Position numbers and translations under genes: made by a program
Notes under the pieces: generated by a model
The model's database searches: none
The model's input: the letters and a program-made list of their open reading frames with translations, nothing else
What the model was told of the DNA's origin: nothing
Source of the DNA: Saprospiraceae bacterium
GTDB taxonomy: Bacteria; Bacteroidota; Bacteroidia; Chitinophagales; Saprospiraceae
Direction of reading: 5' to 3'
Assembly (NCBI GenBank): GCA_016715245.1
Contig: JADKAS010000001.1
Coordinates: forward strand, 558,001 to 622,000
Length of the DNA stretch: 64,000 nucleotides
Part shown: positions 27,841-37,299 of the stretch, in pieces
Layout of the letters: the number at the start of each line of letters is the position of its first letter
Position numbering within the stretch: the stretch's first letter is position 1

Positions 27841-28866
27841 ATGGCAACTGAAACATATTGTTTAAACTGTGGTCAAGATCTGAAATCTGAAGATAATTTC
27901 TGTCCTGAATGTGGACAGAAGAAAAATGCTTATTTCCTTAAGTTTAAGGATATGATTTCACAGTTTTTTATAACCCTTTTTAATCTTGATTCTACTTTTT
28001 TTAATACCATGAAGTTGATTATAACTCCATGGAAACTGACTGAAAATTTTGTTGCAGGAAGAAGGGCATACTATTACCACCCTATGCGTTTATTCATTGT
28101 TCTTCTATTTTTGGTATATGGTTTTCTTTCTTTAGTCAATAAGGATTGGGCCAATCTTTCCATCGGATTGGATGACACATTAACGGCTGAAGACATTGAG
28201 TTTAAGGACAGTTTACAAGTTATTCTGAACAACAGTACAATAGCTCCAGATCAAAAAAATGCCATTTTGATGAAAATTTTAAAACTTAAAAATCTTGACA
28301 AAGACACTTTAGAGTTTTCCGGTATTGTGTTAAATTCGGAAGAAACAGATTACAAATTAACGTATAAGGATGCACTGACCATGGAACCGGAAGAACTTTT
28401 TAAAAAATACAAAATACACAAATTCTGGGATAAAATTGTGCTCCAACAGTCTATAAAATTATACAAAAACAACAACAATTTTCTTGTTTATTTAAGAGAC
28501 AATATACTCTGGGCTGTCCCTTTAAGCATTGCTCTTCTTTCATTTTTTATGCTTCTTTTATACTACAGAAATCAATATTATTACTTGGAGCATCTTGTTT
28601 TTTTACTTCATGTTCATTCAGCATTATTTATTTTGTATATTCTTTTTATTTGGACAGGTTATCTTATTCCCGCAGCACATTCTCCAACGTCTTTTACTCT
28701 ATTGACGGGAATAAGTTTGGGCGTTCCTTATTTTGCTTTGATTAAGTATTACAGGCAATCATTTGTAAAAACAGCATTAAAATATGTATTGATTTTATTG
28801 TGTTATGGAGTAATGCTTGCCGTTTGCACAATTTTCATTTTATTGGGGTCCATGTTGGCGTTCTGA
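27841..28866 (+). CDS. DUF3667 zinc-ribbon membrane protein
   Basis: 341 residues. The N-terminus is a double-CxxC zinc ribbon (CLNCGQDL and CPECGQKK, residues ~8-27), followed by the DUF3667 stretch with PWKLTENFVAGRRAYYYHPMR and a first membrane segment (LFIVLLFLVYGFL, ~83-95). After a soluble loop (~100-215) come three to four more membrane helices (~222-340). The family is common in Bacteroidota and has no established function. It stands alone between sbcC and a convergent exonuclease gene. Confidence 0.8.
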   Translation: MATETYCLNCGQDLKSEDNFCPECGQKKNAYFLKFKDMISQFFITLFNLDSTFFNTMKLIITPWKLTENFVAGRRAYYYHPMRLFIVLLFLVYGFLSLVNKDWANLSIGLDDTLTAEDIEFKDSLQVILNNSTIAPDQKNAILMKILKLKNLDKDTLEFSGIVLNSEETDYKLTYKDALTMEPEELFKKYKIHKFWDKIVLQQSIKLYKNNNNFLVYLRDNILWAVPLSIALLSFFMLLLYYRNQYYYLEHLVFLLHVHSALFILYILFIWTGYLIPAAHSPTSFTLLTGISLGVPYFALIKYYRQSFVKTALKYVLILLCYGVMLAVCTIFILLGSMLAF

Positions 28867-28940
28867 CAAGGAGAAAATGTTTGTCGAATGTATGATAATG
28901 TTTAATCCTGAATTAGATGATGTTTCATTAAAATCCGAAA

Positions 28941-29480
28941 TCAAATTTGCCAGGATTCAAGATACTTTATAAATACTTTGGCGAGGTTTTCAGCATCACT
29001 GATGGCACGGTGATGAACACCTGTAAAAATAAAGCCTTCATTTTTAATAACTTTTTTGAGCCCCTGTTCTTCTTTTTCCCTTTTAATACTTTTATACGCT
29101 GTTTTCGCATTAAAATGATTGTCCAGCCAGTCAAATTCCATCTTATGCAGTTTACACTCAAGCAATAATTGTTCTTTATCATATTTTCCCCAGCTCACCA
29201 GGCAAAATTCATCATTAAAATCAATCCAGTCCATAAATTCAGAACAGATAACAGGGAAAGTTTTACTTCTATCAATATCTGCCTGTGAAATTGATGTCAA
29301 TTTTTTACAAAAGTCAGAAAGTACCGGATTTACAGAGGGCTTGACAAATTTTGAAAAAATTGAATCCACTTCACCATACATATTGACCTTAACGGCGCCA
29401 ATTTCAATGACTTCATTGATTCCATGAGGAGGTCTTCCGAGCCAACAGGTTGCTTCAAGATCGAAGATAATGTAATTCAC
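28941..29480 (-). CDS. DEDDh 3'-5' exonuclease (ERI1/KapD-like)
   Basis: 179 residues. Exo I motif IIFDLEATCW (residues ~4-13, Asp and Glu), Exo II region SWGKYDKEQLL, and Exo III HHRAISDAENLA (His-x4-Asp) near the C-terminus. This is the arrangement of ERI1/KapD-like RNases or DNases of the DnaQ superfamily. The start is 10 bases from the restored stop of the acyltransferase gene, so it is the last gene of an engB-acyltransferase-exonuclease operon. The substrate is unknown. Confidence 0.88.
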   Translation of the reverse strand: MNYIIFDLEATCWLGRPPHGINEVIEIGAVKVNMYGEVDSIFSKFVKPSVNPVLSDFCKKLTSISQADIDRSKTFPVICSEFMDWIDFNDEFCLVSWGKYDKEQLLLECKLHKMEFDWLDNHFNAKTAYKSIKREKEEQGLKKVIKNEGFIFTGVHHRAISDAENLAKVFIKYLESWQI

Positions 29481-29489
29481 GCAAATTTT

Positions 29490-31153
29490 TTAATCAACTA
29501 CGATTTTAGTAATCCAACCGATTTCTTCTTCAAAAGGATAATTTGTCAATCTATTGTGGTAAAAAAACAACAATGACAAATCTTCAGTAAATATAGTATT
29601 TCCTTTTTACCTAAAACCTGTTTTGCATGATAACAACCTAAAAATGACAAACCTTCTTTTATTATATTTTTAATATCGTTCTGAAGCAAAGAAGGAGAAC
29701 AAATCAATTTTCCCTGAAGATGCCAGTTCTGCAAAACAGGGAGCATTTGTCCACACTTATCTTCAAAATCGCCGTAAGGCAATTCAACTTTGGATGTATT
29801 TGATGTAATAAAACCGACAACGTCTGTGTAATCCATATCAGAAAACAACATCTGAAATGCAACAAATGCAACCAGATTGGACGATAAGACAACCTGATTT
29901 TTACTGAATTCCTGAACTACTGCTTCGCCCAACAATCTGGTGTAAATGCTCTCTCTCTGAGCATCATCCTTAATCATGCCATCTGTCGTAAAATAATCTT
30001 CAAGATGTACAATATGACCAAATTTATCTATACTTTCTCCATTTTCATTGATGGTATTGCCGAAAACATCCATCGCCTTTCCAAGAGAAATATATACTTC
30101 TGATTCTTTTGAAAAGAGTTTTTGCACGAATCTAAAATTGGATAAAAAACCCGATGACAATTCTCTGCTTTTAGAATACCTTTCTTTACCAATTTGCCTA
30201 AGATACTGATCAATAAGATTTTTCCCTTCAAGAACAAAATGATAATTAATATTCATCGTTACAACAAATATCTTTTTATTTTTACCTTGTTCCAGATTTA
30301 ATCGTTGGGCTTCTATCAATGAACTAATAAGACCTAATTTAATTTTGCATTCAGTTGCGCCGCTTCTAGACCTTGTTCCTCCCGGAAAAAAAATATTATT
30401 TACACCTTTTGTCAATGAAAACGTGGTCATTCCTTTCAGACACTCGAGATAAATAGGGTTTTTCTTTCTTCTGTCCACCCTGAATGCGCCTAATCTGTTC
30501 ATAAAGTACGCCGCCAATTCAACATTGTATAGATTCAGACCGGCACCATAAGAAAAAACCGGTAAGCCTAATTTCGTGTCAATCGCATAACCTACCATAA
30601 TACTGTCAAGATTGGAATGATGAGTAGGCAAAATGACCATGGTACCTTTATCAAATAATGAAGCAACGTGATCTTTGTTGCCCACAATTTTAATTTTGTC
30701 CAGGAGGTCCTTTTTACTACCCCACCTCCATTGTCCGGGTTTAAAGTAACGATTGAAAATACGTTTAAAAAAGCTGGTGAGAAATAATCGGGAAAACCGG
30801 AATGTCTTAATATCAAAATGCCCAACAATTTCTTCAGAATACCGGTTAATGATTTTTTTAAGTAATTCTACTTCTGCTCCGTCCTTATCCTCAAGATTTT
30901 CAATTAGCTCAAGCGTCTTGCCAACATTATTCCAATGCCCTTTATCATCAACAGGATCAACTTTCCACGGGTTAAGTTTTATTCTTTGTTTTTCAAGATA
31001 TACCGTCTTGGCAATAAGTTCAAAGATATTTTTATTATTGTCAAGTATTCTTTCTAAAACAAAAGCATTTAAATTTTCAACAAAAATCTTTCTTTCCTTA
31101 CTTGCTTTGGCAACAGGCCAATCCTCAACTTCTGGATATAAATGTTTGATCAT
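29490..31153 (-). CDS. Glycerol-3-phosphate/lysophosphatidate acyltransferase (PlsB-like), frame-disrupted near the end
   Basis: Restored length ~554 residues. The PlsC/PlsB acyltransferase motifs are clear: LPTHHSNLD (H-x4-D), GAFRVDRRKKNP and FFPGGTRSRSG, in the middle of the protein (~180-280). The apparent stop at 29546 is probably false: adding one A opposite the T5 run at 29604-29608 changes the tail to TIFTEDLSLLFFYHNRL and carries the frame to a TAA at 29490-29492. The long N- and C-terminal extensions favour a PlsB-type enzyme that starts phospholipid synthesis at the membrane. Confidence 0.8.
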
Positions 31154-31163
31154 AAATTATCCT

Positions 31164-31760
31164 TTAATTACTTTGAACCAATTCATTAACATATGCCAAT
31201 AACTCTTCGCGCCCAAGTTTTGTTTCTGAACTTGTGACAAATTGTTTTGGTAATGATTCCCATTCCGATAACAACTCTTTGTTGATCGAATCAATATTGT
31301 CTGACAACTGTTTTTTAGGCAGTTTATCTGCTTTCGTAAAAACAATAACAAAAGCAATTCCATTTTCACCCAACCATTGTATAAAAAGTTGATCTATTTT
31401 TTGTAAAGAAAGCCTTACATCAATTAATAAAAAACAACACAAAAGACTATCTCTTTTAAGAACATAATCCAATATCATTTTACTGAATAATTGTTTTTTT
31501 TCTTTGGAAACCCTTGCATATCCGTAACCAGGTAAGTCCACAAGATTCCAGGAATCATTAATATTGAAAAAATTCAGCATTTGAGTTTTCCCAGGTGTAT
31601 TTGAAACTTTGGCTAAACTCTTTTTTTGTGTTAACATATTAATCAGTGATGACTTGCCTACATTGGATCTTCCAATAAAGGCAAATTCCGGTTTATCACT
31701 TACCGGGCAAAGAGAAACTTTCGGATAACTGGCGATATATTCAACCTTTGAAAAATTCAC
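31164..31760 (-). CDS. engB: Ribosome biogenesis GTP-binding protein EngB (YsxC/YihA)
   Basis: 198 residues, the family size. G1 GRSNVGKSSLIN (residues ~32-43), G2 Thr in SNTPGKTQ, G3 DLPGYGYA, G4 FTKADKL and a G5-like SSETKLG are all present. EngB assists large-subunit ribosome assembly. It is the first gene of the minus-strand operon, followed at 10 bases by the acyltransferase gene. Confidence 0.95.
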   Translation of the reverse strand: MNFSKVEYIASYPKVSLCPVSDKPEFAFIGRSNVGKSSLINMLTQKKSLAKVSNTPGKTQMLNFFNINDSWNLVDLPGYGYARVSKEKKQLFSKMILDYVLKRDSLLCCFLLIDVRLSLQKIDQLFIQWLGENGIAFVIVFTKADKLPKKQLSDNIDSINKELLSEWESLPKQFVTSSETKLGREELLAYVNELVQSN

Positions 31761-31883
31761 TGCGGCATCATTTTTGTTATATTAAACTTATCTTTAATAA
31801 ATAATATATTATCAATCAAACACATGAAATATAAATTATGATTTTTAGTCACGTCTCTTGTTAAAGAAAGTTTAAAAAGTCGG

Positions 31884-31891
31884 CAAAAATA
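31884..31891 (-). promoter_or_regulatory. Possible -7 box TATTTTTG for the engB operon
   Basis: On the minus strand 31891-31884 reads TATTTTTG (TAnnTTTG), giving a leader of about 115 bases to the engB ATG. The match is good, but the distance is long and the region is AT-rich. Confidence 0.3.
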
Positions 31892-31960
31892 CATATTTTT
31901 ACAGTCTTTATCGTTCTAAAAGTGAATAGTTTCAATTAAAACCTATAAAAACAAAAGTTC

Positions 31961-32593
31961 ATGAAATATACATTCTTTATTCTGATTTTCCTGTTTATAG
32001 GGGCAAAAACTACATATTCTCAATTTGAATGGGGAATGAAAGTTGGTATCAGTAGCCAACAACTTGGAAACACTTCCCTTCAATCCTGGCTGCAAACAGA
32101 TAATTTGTCAAGCCACTTTACACAAGCCGAATACGGTCACCATTTTGGACTATACAGCAGAATAAAAGTAGTTAATATATATATTGAACCTGCATTATTA
32201 TTTAATTCAAGTGCTTTTTCATATACGTTTAAAGATTATTCAGAAAACGGTTTGTCTACGATAGTAAAGAATGAAAGGTATAATCATGCGAGTATTCCGA
32301 TAATGGTGGGTTTAAAACTTGGGTTTTTCAGGATATTCGGTGGGCCGGTTGGCAACGTATTTATCAATAAAACATCGGAACTTTGGGATTTTGAAAACTA
32401 CCAGGAAAAATTCAAATCTTTTTCATATGGTATACAAGGAGGCTTGGGCCTGGATATCTGGAATTTTCGTTTTGATGTTCAATATGAAAACAACCTGAAA
32501 CAGCTTGGCACACAGGTCAATATAGGAGGACGTGATATTTTATTATCTCCAAATGCATCCAGATTTTTATTTACTCTTGGCTATAGATTTTAA
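31961..32593 (+). CDS. Outer-membrane beta-barrel protein
   Basis: 210 residues. Signal peptide (KYTFFILIFLFIGAKTTYSQ) followed by alternating beta strands and a C-terminal ...TLGYRF ending in Phe, the usual outer-membrane barrel signature. FEWGMKVGIS at the mature N-terminus, MVGLKLGFFRIFGGPVG and GIQGGLGLDIWNFRFDVQYE fit the PorT-like OMP_b-brl_2 families. Around eight strands are expected. Whether it is PorT itself (a T9SS component) cannot be settled from the sequence. It is alone in a short plus-strand unit before fmt. Confidence 0.75.
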   Translation: MKYTFFILIFLFIGAKTTYSQFEWGMKVGISSQQLGNTSLQSWLQTDNLSSHFTQAEYGHHFGLYSRIKVVNIYIEPALLFNSSAFSYTFKDYSENGLSTIVKNERYNHASIPIMVGLKLGFFRIFGGPVGNVFINKTSELWDFENYQEKFKSFSYGIQGGLGLDIWNFRFDVQYENNLKQLGTQVNIGGRDILLSPNASRFLFTLGYRF

Positions 32594-32690
32594 ACCAATG
32601 GATTTTTTGGATGTTTGAGGTTACGTAAAAATTTTATTTACCTTTATATGTAGTGTTTTTCCATCTCTCTTAGTTAAGTTGTAATCTCTT

Positions 32691-33614
32691 ATGCGAATAG
32701 TTTTTTTTGGCACCCCTGAATTTGCTGCAACTTCCCTTCATACCCTTATTACGAATGGAAAAAACGTAGTAGCCGTTGTAACATCATGCGATCAACTGGG
32801 AGGAAGAGGCGGAAAAAATTTGATAGAGTCGCCGGTAAAAAAAATGGCAGAAGCTCATCACATCCGAATTTTACAACCCAAAAGTCTGAAGAATAAAGAA
32901 TTTATTGAACAACTGATGTCATTAAAAGCTGATATCTATATAATTGTGGCCTTTCGTATGTTGCCTGAAGTGGTTTGGACGATCCCTCCTTTAGGAAGTT
33001 ATAATCTCCATGGGAGTCTTTTGCCCAAATACAGAGGAGCCGCTCCTATTCATTGGGCCATTATCAATGGAGAAAAAGAGACAGGAGTAACTGTTTTTAA
33101 ATTGAAACATGAAATCGATACCGGTGACATCCTTATGAAAGTCAGTATGCCGATTTTTGAAAATGATACGACGGGTTCTGTTCATGACAGAATGATGGTT
33201 TTAGGAGCCGGTGTTTTACTGGAAGCCATGGATAAAATACAAAATAACGCACAATTCATGATTCAGGATGAAAAAGAAGTTACACATGCACCCAAAATAT
33301 TTCATGATGACTGCAAAATCAATTTTTTTCAGTCTACTAATAAAGTTTATGATTTCATAAGAGGGATGAGTCCCCATCCAGGCGCCTGGGTGAAAATTGA
33401 TGGAATTGAATGTAAAATTTTATCAGCTACCTTTCTACTAAACAAAGAAACAAAACCTGGTCATATCGATACAGATGGAAAAAAATATATGAATATTGAA
33501 ACAAACGATGGTAAAATCCAAATTGAAACCATCAAAATGGCCGGGAAAAAATTAATGTCAATACAAGAATTTTTGTCAGGTTACAGATTACAACAATTAT
33601 TTATCGGAGACTAA
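32691..33614 (+). CDS. fmt: Methionyl-tRNA formyltransferase
   Basis: 307 residues. MRIVFFGTPEFAATSL at the N-terminus, the catalytic loop YNLHGSLLPKYRGAAPIHWAI (residues ~104-124), GVTVFKLKHEIDTGDIL and a C-terminal OB-fold domain (~205-307). It formylates the initiator Met-tRNA using 10-formyl-THF. All active-site motifs are intact. Its 3' end overlaps the convergent thioredoxin-like gene by 18 bases. Confidence 0.96.
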   Translation: MRIVFFGTPEFAATSLHTLITNGKNVVAVVTSCDQLGGRGGKNLIESPVKKMAEAHHIRILQPKSLKNKEFIEQLMSLKADIYIIVAFRMLPEVVWTIPPLGSYNLHGSLLPKYRGAAPIHWAIINGEKETGVTVFKLKHEIDTGDILMKVSMPIFENDTTGSVHDRMMVLGAGVLLEAMDKIQNNAQFMIQDEKEVTHAPKIFHDDCKINFFQSTNKVYDFIRGMSPHPGAWVKIDGIECKILSATFLLNKETKPGHIDTDGKKYMNIETNDGKIQIETIKMAGKKLMSIQEFLSGYRLQQLFIGD

Positions 33615-34148
33615 ATTATTGAAGTGGGAATCTTTACAATAATTGTTTGTATAATATTTAAACAAGGTTTTTTTATAATGACCTCCAATATAATAAGCTA
33701 AAATCATTTGAAAATCATCAACATTGTAATAGTTTTGATGAACGCCTATTTTCTGAAAATTCTGATCCAATATTACCAATGCAGGAAAAGACATTTTTCC
33801 ATTTAATAATTCAACAGCCAGTTCATTAAAATCGTAGTTGTCAATTTCTACCGTTCTGTACGTTTTATCATTAAATTGAATTTTATCATTACTAACGGCA
33901 TTAATTTTCACCGGATAAAACTTCTGGTTTATAAATTTGGCGGTTTGGTCATCAGTAAACGTGGTTGTTTCCAGATGTTTACACCATTTACAGTCGTTAT
34001 AATAAAAATAAAGAAAATAATATTTGTCACTGACTTTATTATTATTAAATATGGCTTCAGGTTTTACCCATTTAATCCTGTTTTGAGCACTGGAATTTAA
34101 TACTAAAAATAGGGTAAGGAAGGAAACAATTAATAACTTGTAATGCAT
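33597..34148 (-). CDS. Secreted thioredoxin-fold protein with CKWC motif
   Basis: 183 residues. Signal peptide (LLIVSFLTLFLVLNSSAQ), then a thioredoxin domain with YNDCKWCKHLE (C-x-x-C, residues ~53-63) and the MSFPALVILDQ segment holding the cis-Pro. This pattern (DUF255/thioredoxin-like) is typical of periplasmic disulfide reductases or chaperones in Bacteroidota. The partner is unknown. Its end overlaps fmt, and its promoter lies in a 233-base divergent region shared with the 195-residue unknown. Confidence 0.82.
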   Translation of the reverse strand: MHYKLLIVSFLTLFLVLNSSAQNRIKWVKPEAIFNNNKVSDKYYFLYFYYNDCKWCKHLETTTFTDDQTAKFINQKFYPVKINAVSNDKIQFNDKTYRTVEIDNYDFNELAVELLNGKMSFPALVILDQNFQKIGVHQNYYNVDDFQMILAYYIGGHYKKTLFKYYTNNYCKDSHFNNLVSDK

Positions 34149-34222
34149 TTGCCTTTCAAGGTTTGTCGATGATTAAGGTTAATTAATCGAATTAATTTGA
34201 CTGGTTTCTTATAAAATGAATA

Positions 34223-34230
34223 CAAAATTA
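34223..34230 (-). promoter_or_regulatory. -7 box TAATTTTG for the thioredoxin-like gene
   Basis: On the minus strand 34230-34223 reads TAATTTTG, matching TAnnTTTG, about 75 bases before the ATG at 34148. The rest of the 34149-34381 intergenic region shows only this and the opposite-facing box at 34358. Confidence 0.4.
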
Positions 34231-34357
34231 AATAATATTCAGCGTATTTCCATACTTTTTACCGTTAAGTAGAATACTTTAATAAAATTTTAACGTTTCT
34301 CTTCCAACGTTTTTAACCCATCCTTATATAAACGTGTTTTATTTCTGACAAAACCAT

Positions 34358-34365
34358 TACATTTG
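34358..34365 (+). promoter_or_regulatory. -7 box TACATTTG upstream of the unknown-era operon
   Basis: TACATTTG fits TAnnTTTG and ends 16 bases before the ATG at 34382; a T-rich stretch lies at the -33 position. Confidence 0.45.
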
Positions 34366-34381
34366 TATAAAATTTGTAAAA

Positions 34382-34969
34382 ATGCACGATATTGAGCCCT
34401 GGTACGGATGGAGGGATTATTATATTGCAGAGGAAGATAAAAAATCACCGTTTTATCAAAGACAATATGATGAATTCGTTTTTACAAATAAAATATACAA
34501 TCATTTTATTCATCCTCAATGGGATTTTTTCGGATCTGAAACTTTATATATCAAAATACTATTTGTTGATTATCAACAGTCTTTTGCACTGATTGAGTGT
34601 ATCGGAGAATGGAACGATTGTCTTGAGAATGATATAATGTTTCTTAAAAGAGAGATAATTGACGTATTGATTTCTAAAAAAATATATCATTTTGTATTGT
34701 TTTGCGACAATGTCTTAAATTATCACGGTGATGAAGATTGTTATTACGAAGAGTGGTATGACGATATCAAGGATCAGGAAGGATGGATATGTTTTGTAAA
34801 TACTTTTGATCACGTATTATTGGAAATGAAAAAATATCGTTTACACCACTATGTCAATTTCGGCCAAAGGCTGAATGAAATGAATTGGAGGGGTAAAAAT
34901 CCTGAACTGATGAAAGAAGAAATAGAAAATATAATTTTTAATAATACAAAAATGATAAAAACAGGTTGA
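34382..34969 (+). CDS. Conserved-looking protein of unknown function upstream of era
   Basis: 195 residues, acidic and rich in aromatic residues. It opens MHDIEPWYGWRDYYIAEED and contains a probable beta-alpha-beta core (YIKILFVDYQQSFALIEC, VLISKKIYHFVLFCDN) and an acidic DEDCYYEEWYDD loop (~119-130). No signal peptide, membrane helix or known motif is visible. Its TGA overlaps the TTG start of era (TTGA), so the two are translationally coupled. I do not recognise the family; a role linked to ribosome assembly or envelope growth would be guesswork. Confidence 0.7.
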   Translation: MHDIEPWYGWRDYYIAEEDKKSPFYQRQYDEFVFTNKIYNHFIHPQWDFFGSETLYIKILFVDYQQSFALIECIGEWNDCLENDIMFLKREIIDVLISKKIYHFVLFCDNVLNYHGDEDCYYEEWYDDIKDQEGWICFVNTFDHVLLEMKKYRLHHYVNFGQRLNEMNWRGKNPELMKEEIENIIFNNTKMIKTG

Positions 34970-35883
34970 AAAAAGAAATCGAAGTCCCATACAAAGCAGG
35001 TTTTGTCAATATTGTGGGCAAACCTAATGTTGGAAAGTCAACACTCGTAAATACGTTTGTTAAAGAAAAATTATCCATCGTCACATCAAAACCACAAACA
35101 ACGAGACATCGTATTCATGCATTGCTGAGTGAAGACCATTTTCAAATCGTGTTTTCTGATACTCCGGGAATCATCAATGAGCCGCATTATAAAATGCAGT
35201 CGTCTATGAATAAGTTTGCTTATTCCGCATTTGAAGATGCTGACCTTATATTGTTTGTCACAGATATTTATGAAGCATATACCGGAGATGAATTGGTTTT
35301 TCAAATGTTAAAAACCACAGAGGTTCCTGTTATTCTCATCATTAATAAAATTGATCTCGATCAGGATGAAAAAGTAAATGAGATTGAAAAAAATTTAACA
35401 GAAATATATTCATTCTCAAAAATATTTAAGGTATCTGCCAAAGAAAAAATAAATACGGATTCAATTCTTGACACAATTGTTGATATTTTGCCTGTGCATC
35501 CACCCTACTATCCCCAAGATCAACTTTCAGATCGTCCTGAAAGGTTTTTTGTATCAGAAATTATTCGTGAAAAAATATTACAGATGTACAGACAGGAAAT
35601 ACCCTATTCATGCGAGGTGGTGGTCCACCGCTTCAAAGAAGAAGAAAAGCATGGAAAACCACTACTCATGATTTATGCAGACATATACGTGGAAAGAAAG
35701 TCACAAAAACCAATTATTATCGGAAATAAAGGTGAAAGCATTAAAAAACTGGGCATAGCATCGAGATTGGACCTCGAGAATTTTTTTGAAACGCATGTTT
35801 TTCTTGACCTGAATGTAAAAATTAAGGAAAATTGGCGGGACGATGATAAAATGCTGCAACATTTTGGTTACGAAAACAATTAA
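34966..35883 (+). CDS. era: GTPase Era
   Basis: 305 residues. GTPase domain with G1 GKPNVGKSTLVN, G2 Thr in KPQTTRHRI, G3 DTPGI, G4 NKID and G5 SAKEK, then a C-terminal KH domain (~205-300) with the GXXG loop IIGNKGESIKKLG. Era binds the 3' end of 16S rRNA during small-subunit assembly. The start is a TTG overlapping the previous stop; no downstream ATG would keep the P-loop strand, so TTG is supported. Confidence 0.95.
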   Translation: MKKEIEVPYKAGFVNIVGKPNVGKSTLVNTFVKEKLSIVTSKPQTTRHRIHALLSEDHFQIVFSDTPGIINEPHYKMQSSMNKFAYSAFEDADLILFVTDIYEAYTGDELVFQMLKTTEVPVILIINKIDLDQDEKVNEIEKNLTEIYSFSKIFKVSAKEKINTDSILDTIVDILPVHPPYYPQDQLSDRPERFFVSEIIREKILQMYRQEIPYSCEVVVHRFKEEEKHGKPLLMIYADIYVERKSQKPIIIGNKGESIKKLGIASRLDLENFFETHVFLDLNVKIKENWRDDDKMLQHFGYENN

Positions 35884-35960
35884 AATTCGCATTTTTGACA
35901 TTTTATGACAGAAAGTAAAATATTCCTGCTGAAGTACCATGTAATTCCATTCCATTTTAG

Positions 35961-35968
35961 TAATTTTG
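35961..35968 (+). promoter_or_regulatory. -7 box TAATTTTG upstream of the lipoprotein gene
   Basis: TAATTTTG fits TAnnTTTG and ends 28 bases before the ATG at 35997. No good -33 element was seen. Confidence 0.4.
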
Positions 35969-35996
35969 CGCCTTCTTTTGAAAGCAAAATATAATT

Positions 35997-37004
35997 ATGT
36001 TCCGCATATACATTTTATTGGTAACTTTATTTACTTTTTTTTCTTGTTCGAATGATTTTCAACTTACAGAAAATGCAAAAGAAATTCCTGTAGTGTATGG
36101 ATTACTTTCACAGGCGGATACAGCTATTTATATAAGGGTTGAAAAAACCTTTCTTAATGAAGACATTGAACCCAAAATTTTATCACAGGACCCTAATAAT
36201 TTTTACTATAACAATATCAGTGTTGAATTAAAAAATAGAAATACTTTAAAAACATATATGCTAAAAAGAGTGGATGGAAATACAGAAGGTTATCCACGCG
36301 ATAATGGCGTATTTGCGCAATCTCCAAATTATTTGTACAAGCTGCGCACTAATGACCTCGACGGAGGAAAACTGGGGGATAATGTGGAATATGAACTTAC
36401 CATAAAGCAAGAAGAAGGTACTTTACTGGCGAAAGCGAATACAGTTGTTTTACGTGCCATGGCGGAAAAGGATATTACTTCCCCTGCTGCATCCGGCGCA
36501 CTTGCTATGGATTATACAAAAGATTTAAATATAGGATTTCGTGCTGATTCCAAAGCCTACATCCATGATATATTTATTTATGTCTATTACACTGAAGAAA
36601 AAAATGGGAATGTTGAGGAAAAAGTTATTAAGTGGCCGCTTGCAAAAAATTTCGAAGCCAATCAACCAGCCAATCTGAACATCAATTTCATGATAAATGG
36701 AAGAGCATTTTATGAGTTTTTAAAAGCTAACCTTACGGAAGATCCATTTGTAAATAGATTTTTAAAATCTGCTTCCATTGAAATTGCTTCAGGTGGTATT
36801 GAAATTAGAGACTATGTAAATATCGTTCAGGCAAATTTAGGAATTACCTCCAGTGGCGAAGTTCCTACCTATACCAATATTGAAAACGGAATAGGACTTC
36901 TGTCTTCCAGATCGAGACTGGTAAGAAATAATATTCCATTTACAGAAAATACCCGTGATTCTATTGCAAATGGTATTATTACAAAAAAATTAAATTTTAG
37001 ATAG
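35997..37004 (+). CDS. Predicted lipoprotein, DUF4249-like
   Basis: 335 residues. The N-terminus is a lipoprotein signal (LLVTLFTFFSCSND) with the acylated Cys at ~17. The mature part begins EIPVVYGLLSQADTAIYIRVEKTF, an arrangement seen in DUF4249-type lipoproteins of Bacteroidota, and is rich in beta strands throughout. It probably sits on the outer membrane. Function is unknown and the DUF4249 link is only by eye. No TonB-dependent receptor is adjacent. Confidence 0.6.
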   Translation: MFRIYILLVTLFTFFSCSNDFQLTENAKEIPVVYGLLSQADTAIYIRVEKTFLNEDIEPKILSQDPNNFYYNNISVELKNRNTLKTYMLKRVDGNTEGYPRDNGVFAQSPNYLYKLRTNDLDGGKLGDNVEYELTIKQEEGTLLAKANTVVLRAMAEKDITSPAASGALAMDYTKDLNIGFRADSKAYIHDIFIYVYYTEEKNGNVEEKVIKWPLAKNFEANQPANLNINFMINGRAFYEFLKANLTEDPFVNRFLKSASIEIASGGIEIRDYVNIVQANLGITSSGEVPTYTNIENGIGLLSSRSRLVRNNIPFTENTRDSIANGIITKKLNFR

Positions 37005-37027
37005 CAAAGACTAAAAAAGTAAGGTTT

Positions 37028-37055
37028 TTGATAAAACTTTTCACTCTTACATTTG
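37028..37055 (+). promoter_or_regulatory. Promoter: TTG -33 element, 17-base spacer, TACATTTG -7 box
   Basis: TTG at 37028-37030 and TACATTTG at 37048-37055 match both halves of the Bacteroidota promoter, with the best spacing in the window. The ATG of the small membrane protein follows at 37078. It probably drives the 37078-41613 operon. Confidence 0.55.
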
Positions 37056-37077
37056 TTTTTTACTACAAATTTTCACA

Positions 37078-37299
37078 ATGTCTGATTTTCTTTACATCCT
37101 TCTTATTATTTTTTCTTTTTTTGGAATCGGTATTCTTTTGTTGAATATAAGGCATATTTTAACAGGTAATGAATTCAGAGGTACATGCGCCAGTAATAAT
37201 CCGATGTTGAAAAATCAGTTGGGTGAATGTACAGTTTGCGGTAAAAAATCTGACGAAGTCTGTAAAATGCCCGATGTCCCACAAAGTACCGTCAAATAA
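37078..37299 (+). CDS. Small Cys-rich membrane protein
   Basis: 73 residues. One N-terminal membrane helix (LYILLIIFSFFGIGILLLNI, residues ~5-24) followed by a short exposed tail with FRGTCASNNP, CTVCGKK and EVCKMPD, giving four cysteines that could bind a metal. Proteins of this form recur in Bacteroidota without assigned function. Its stop meets the start of the PIG-L gene at 37299, so the two are coupled. Confidence 0.75.
   Translation: MSDFLYILLIIFSFFGIGILLLNIRHILTGNEFRGTCASNNPMLKNQLGECTVCGKKSDEVCKMPDVPQSTVK

Noticed and set aside
28867..28940. Weak GACAA/TTTGTC hairpin between convergent genes
   Set aside because: The stem is only five pairs and no T run follows, so it is not a convincing terminator.
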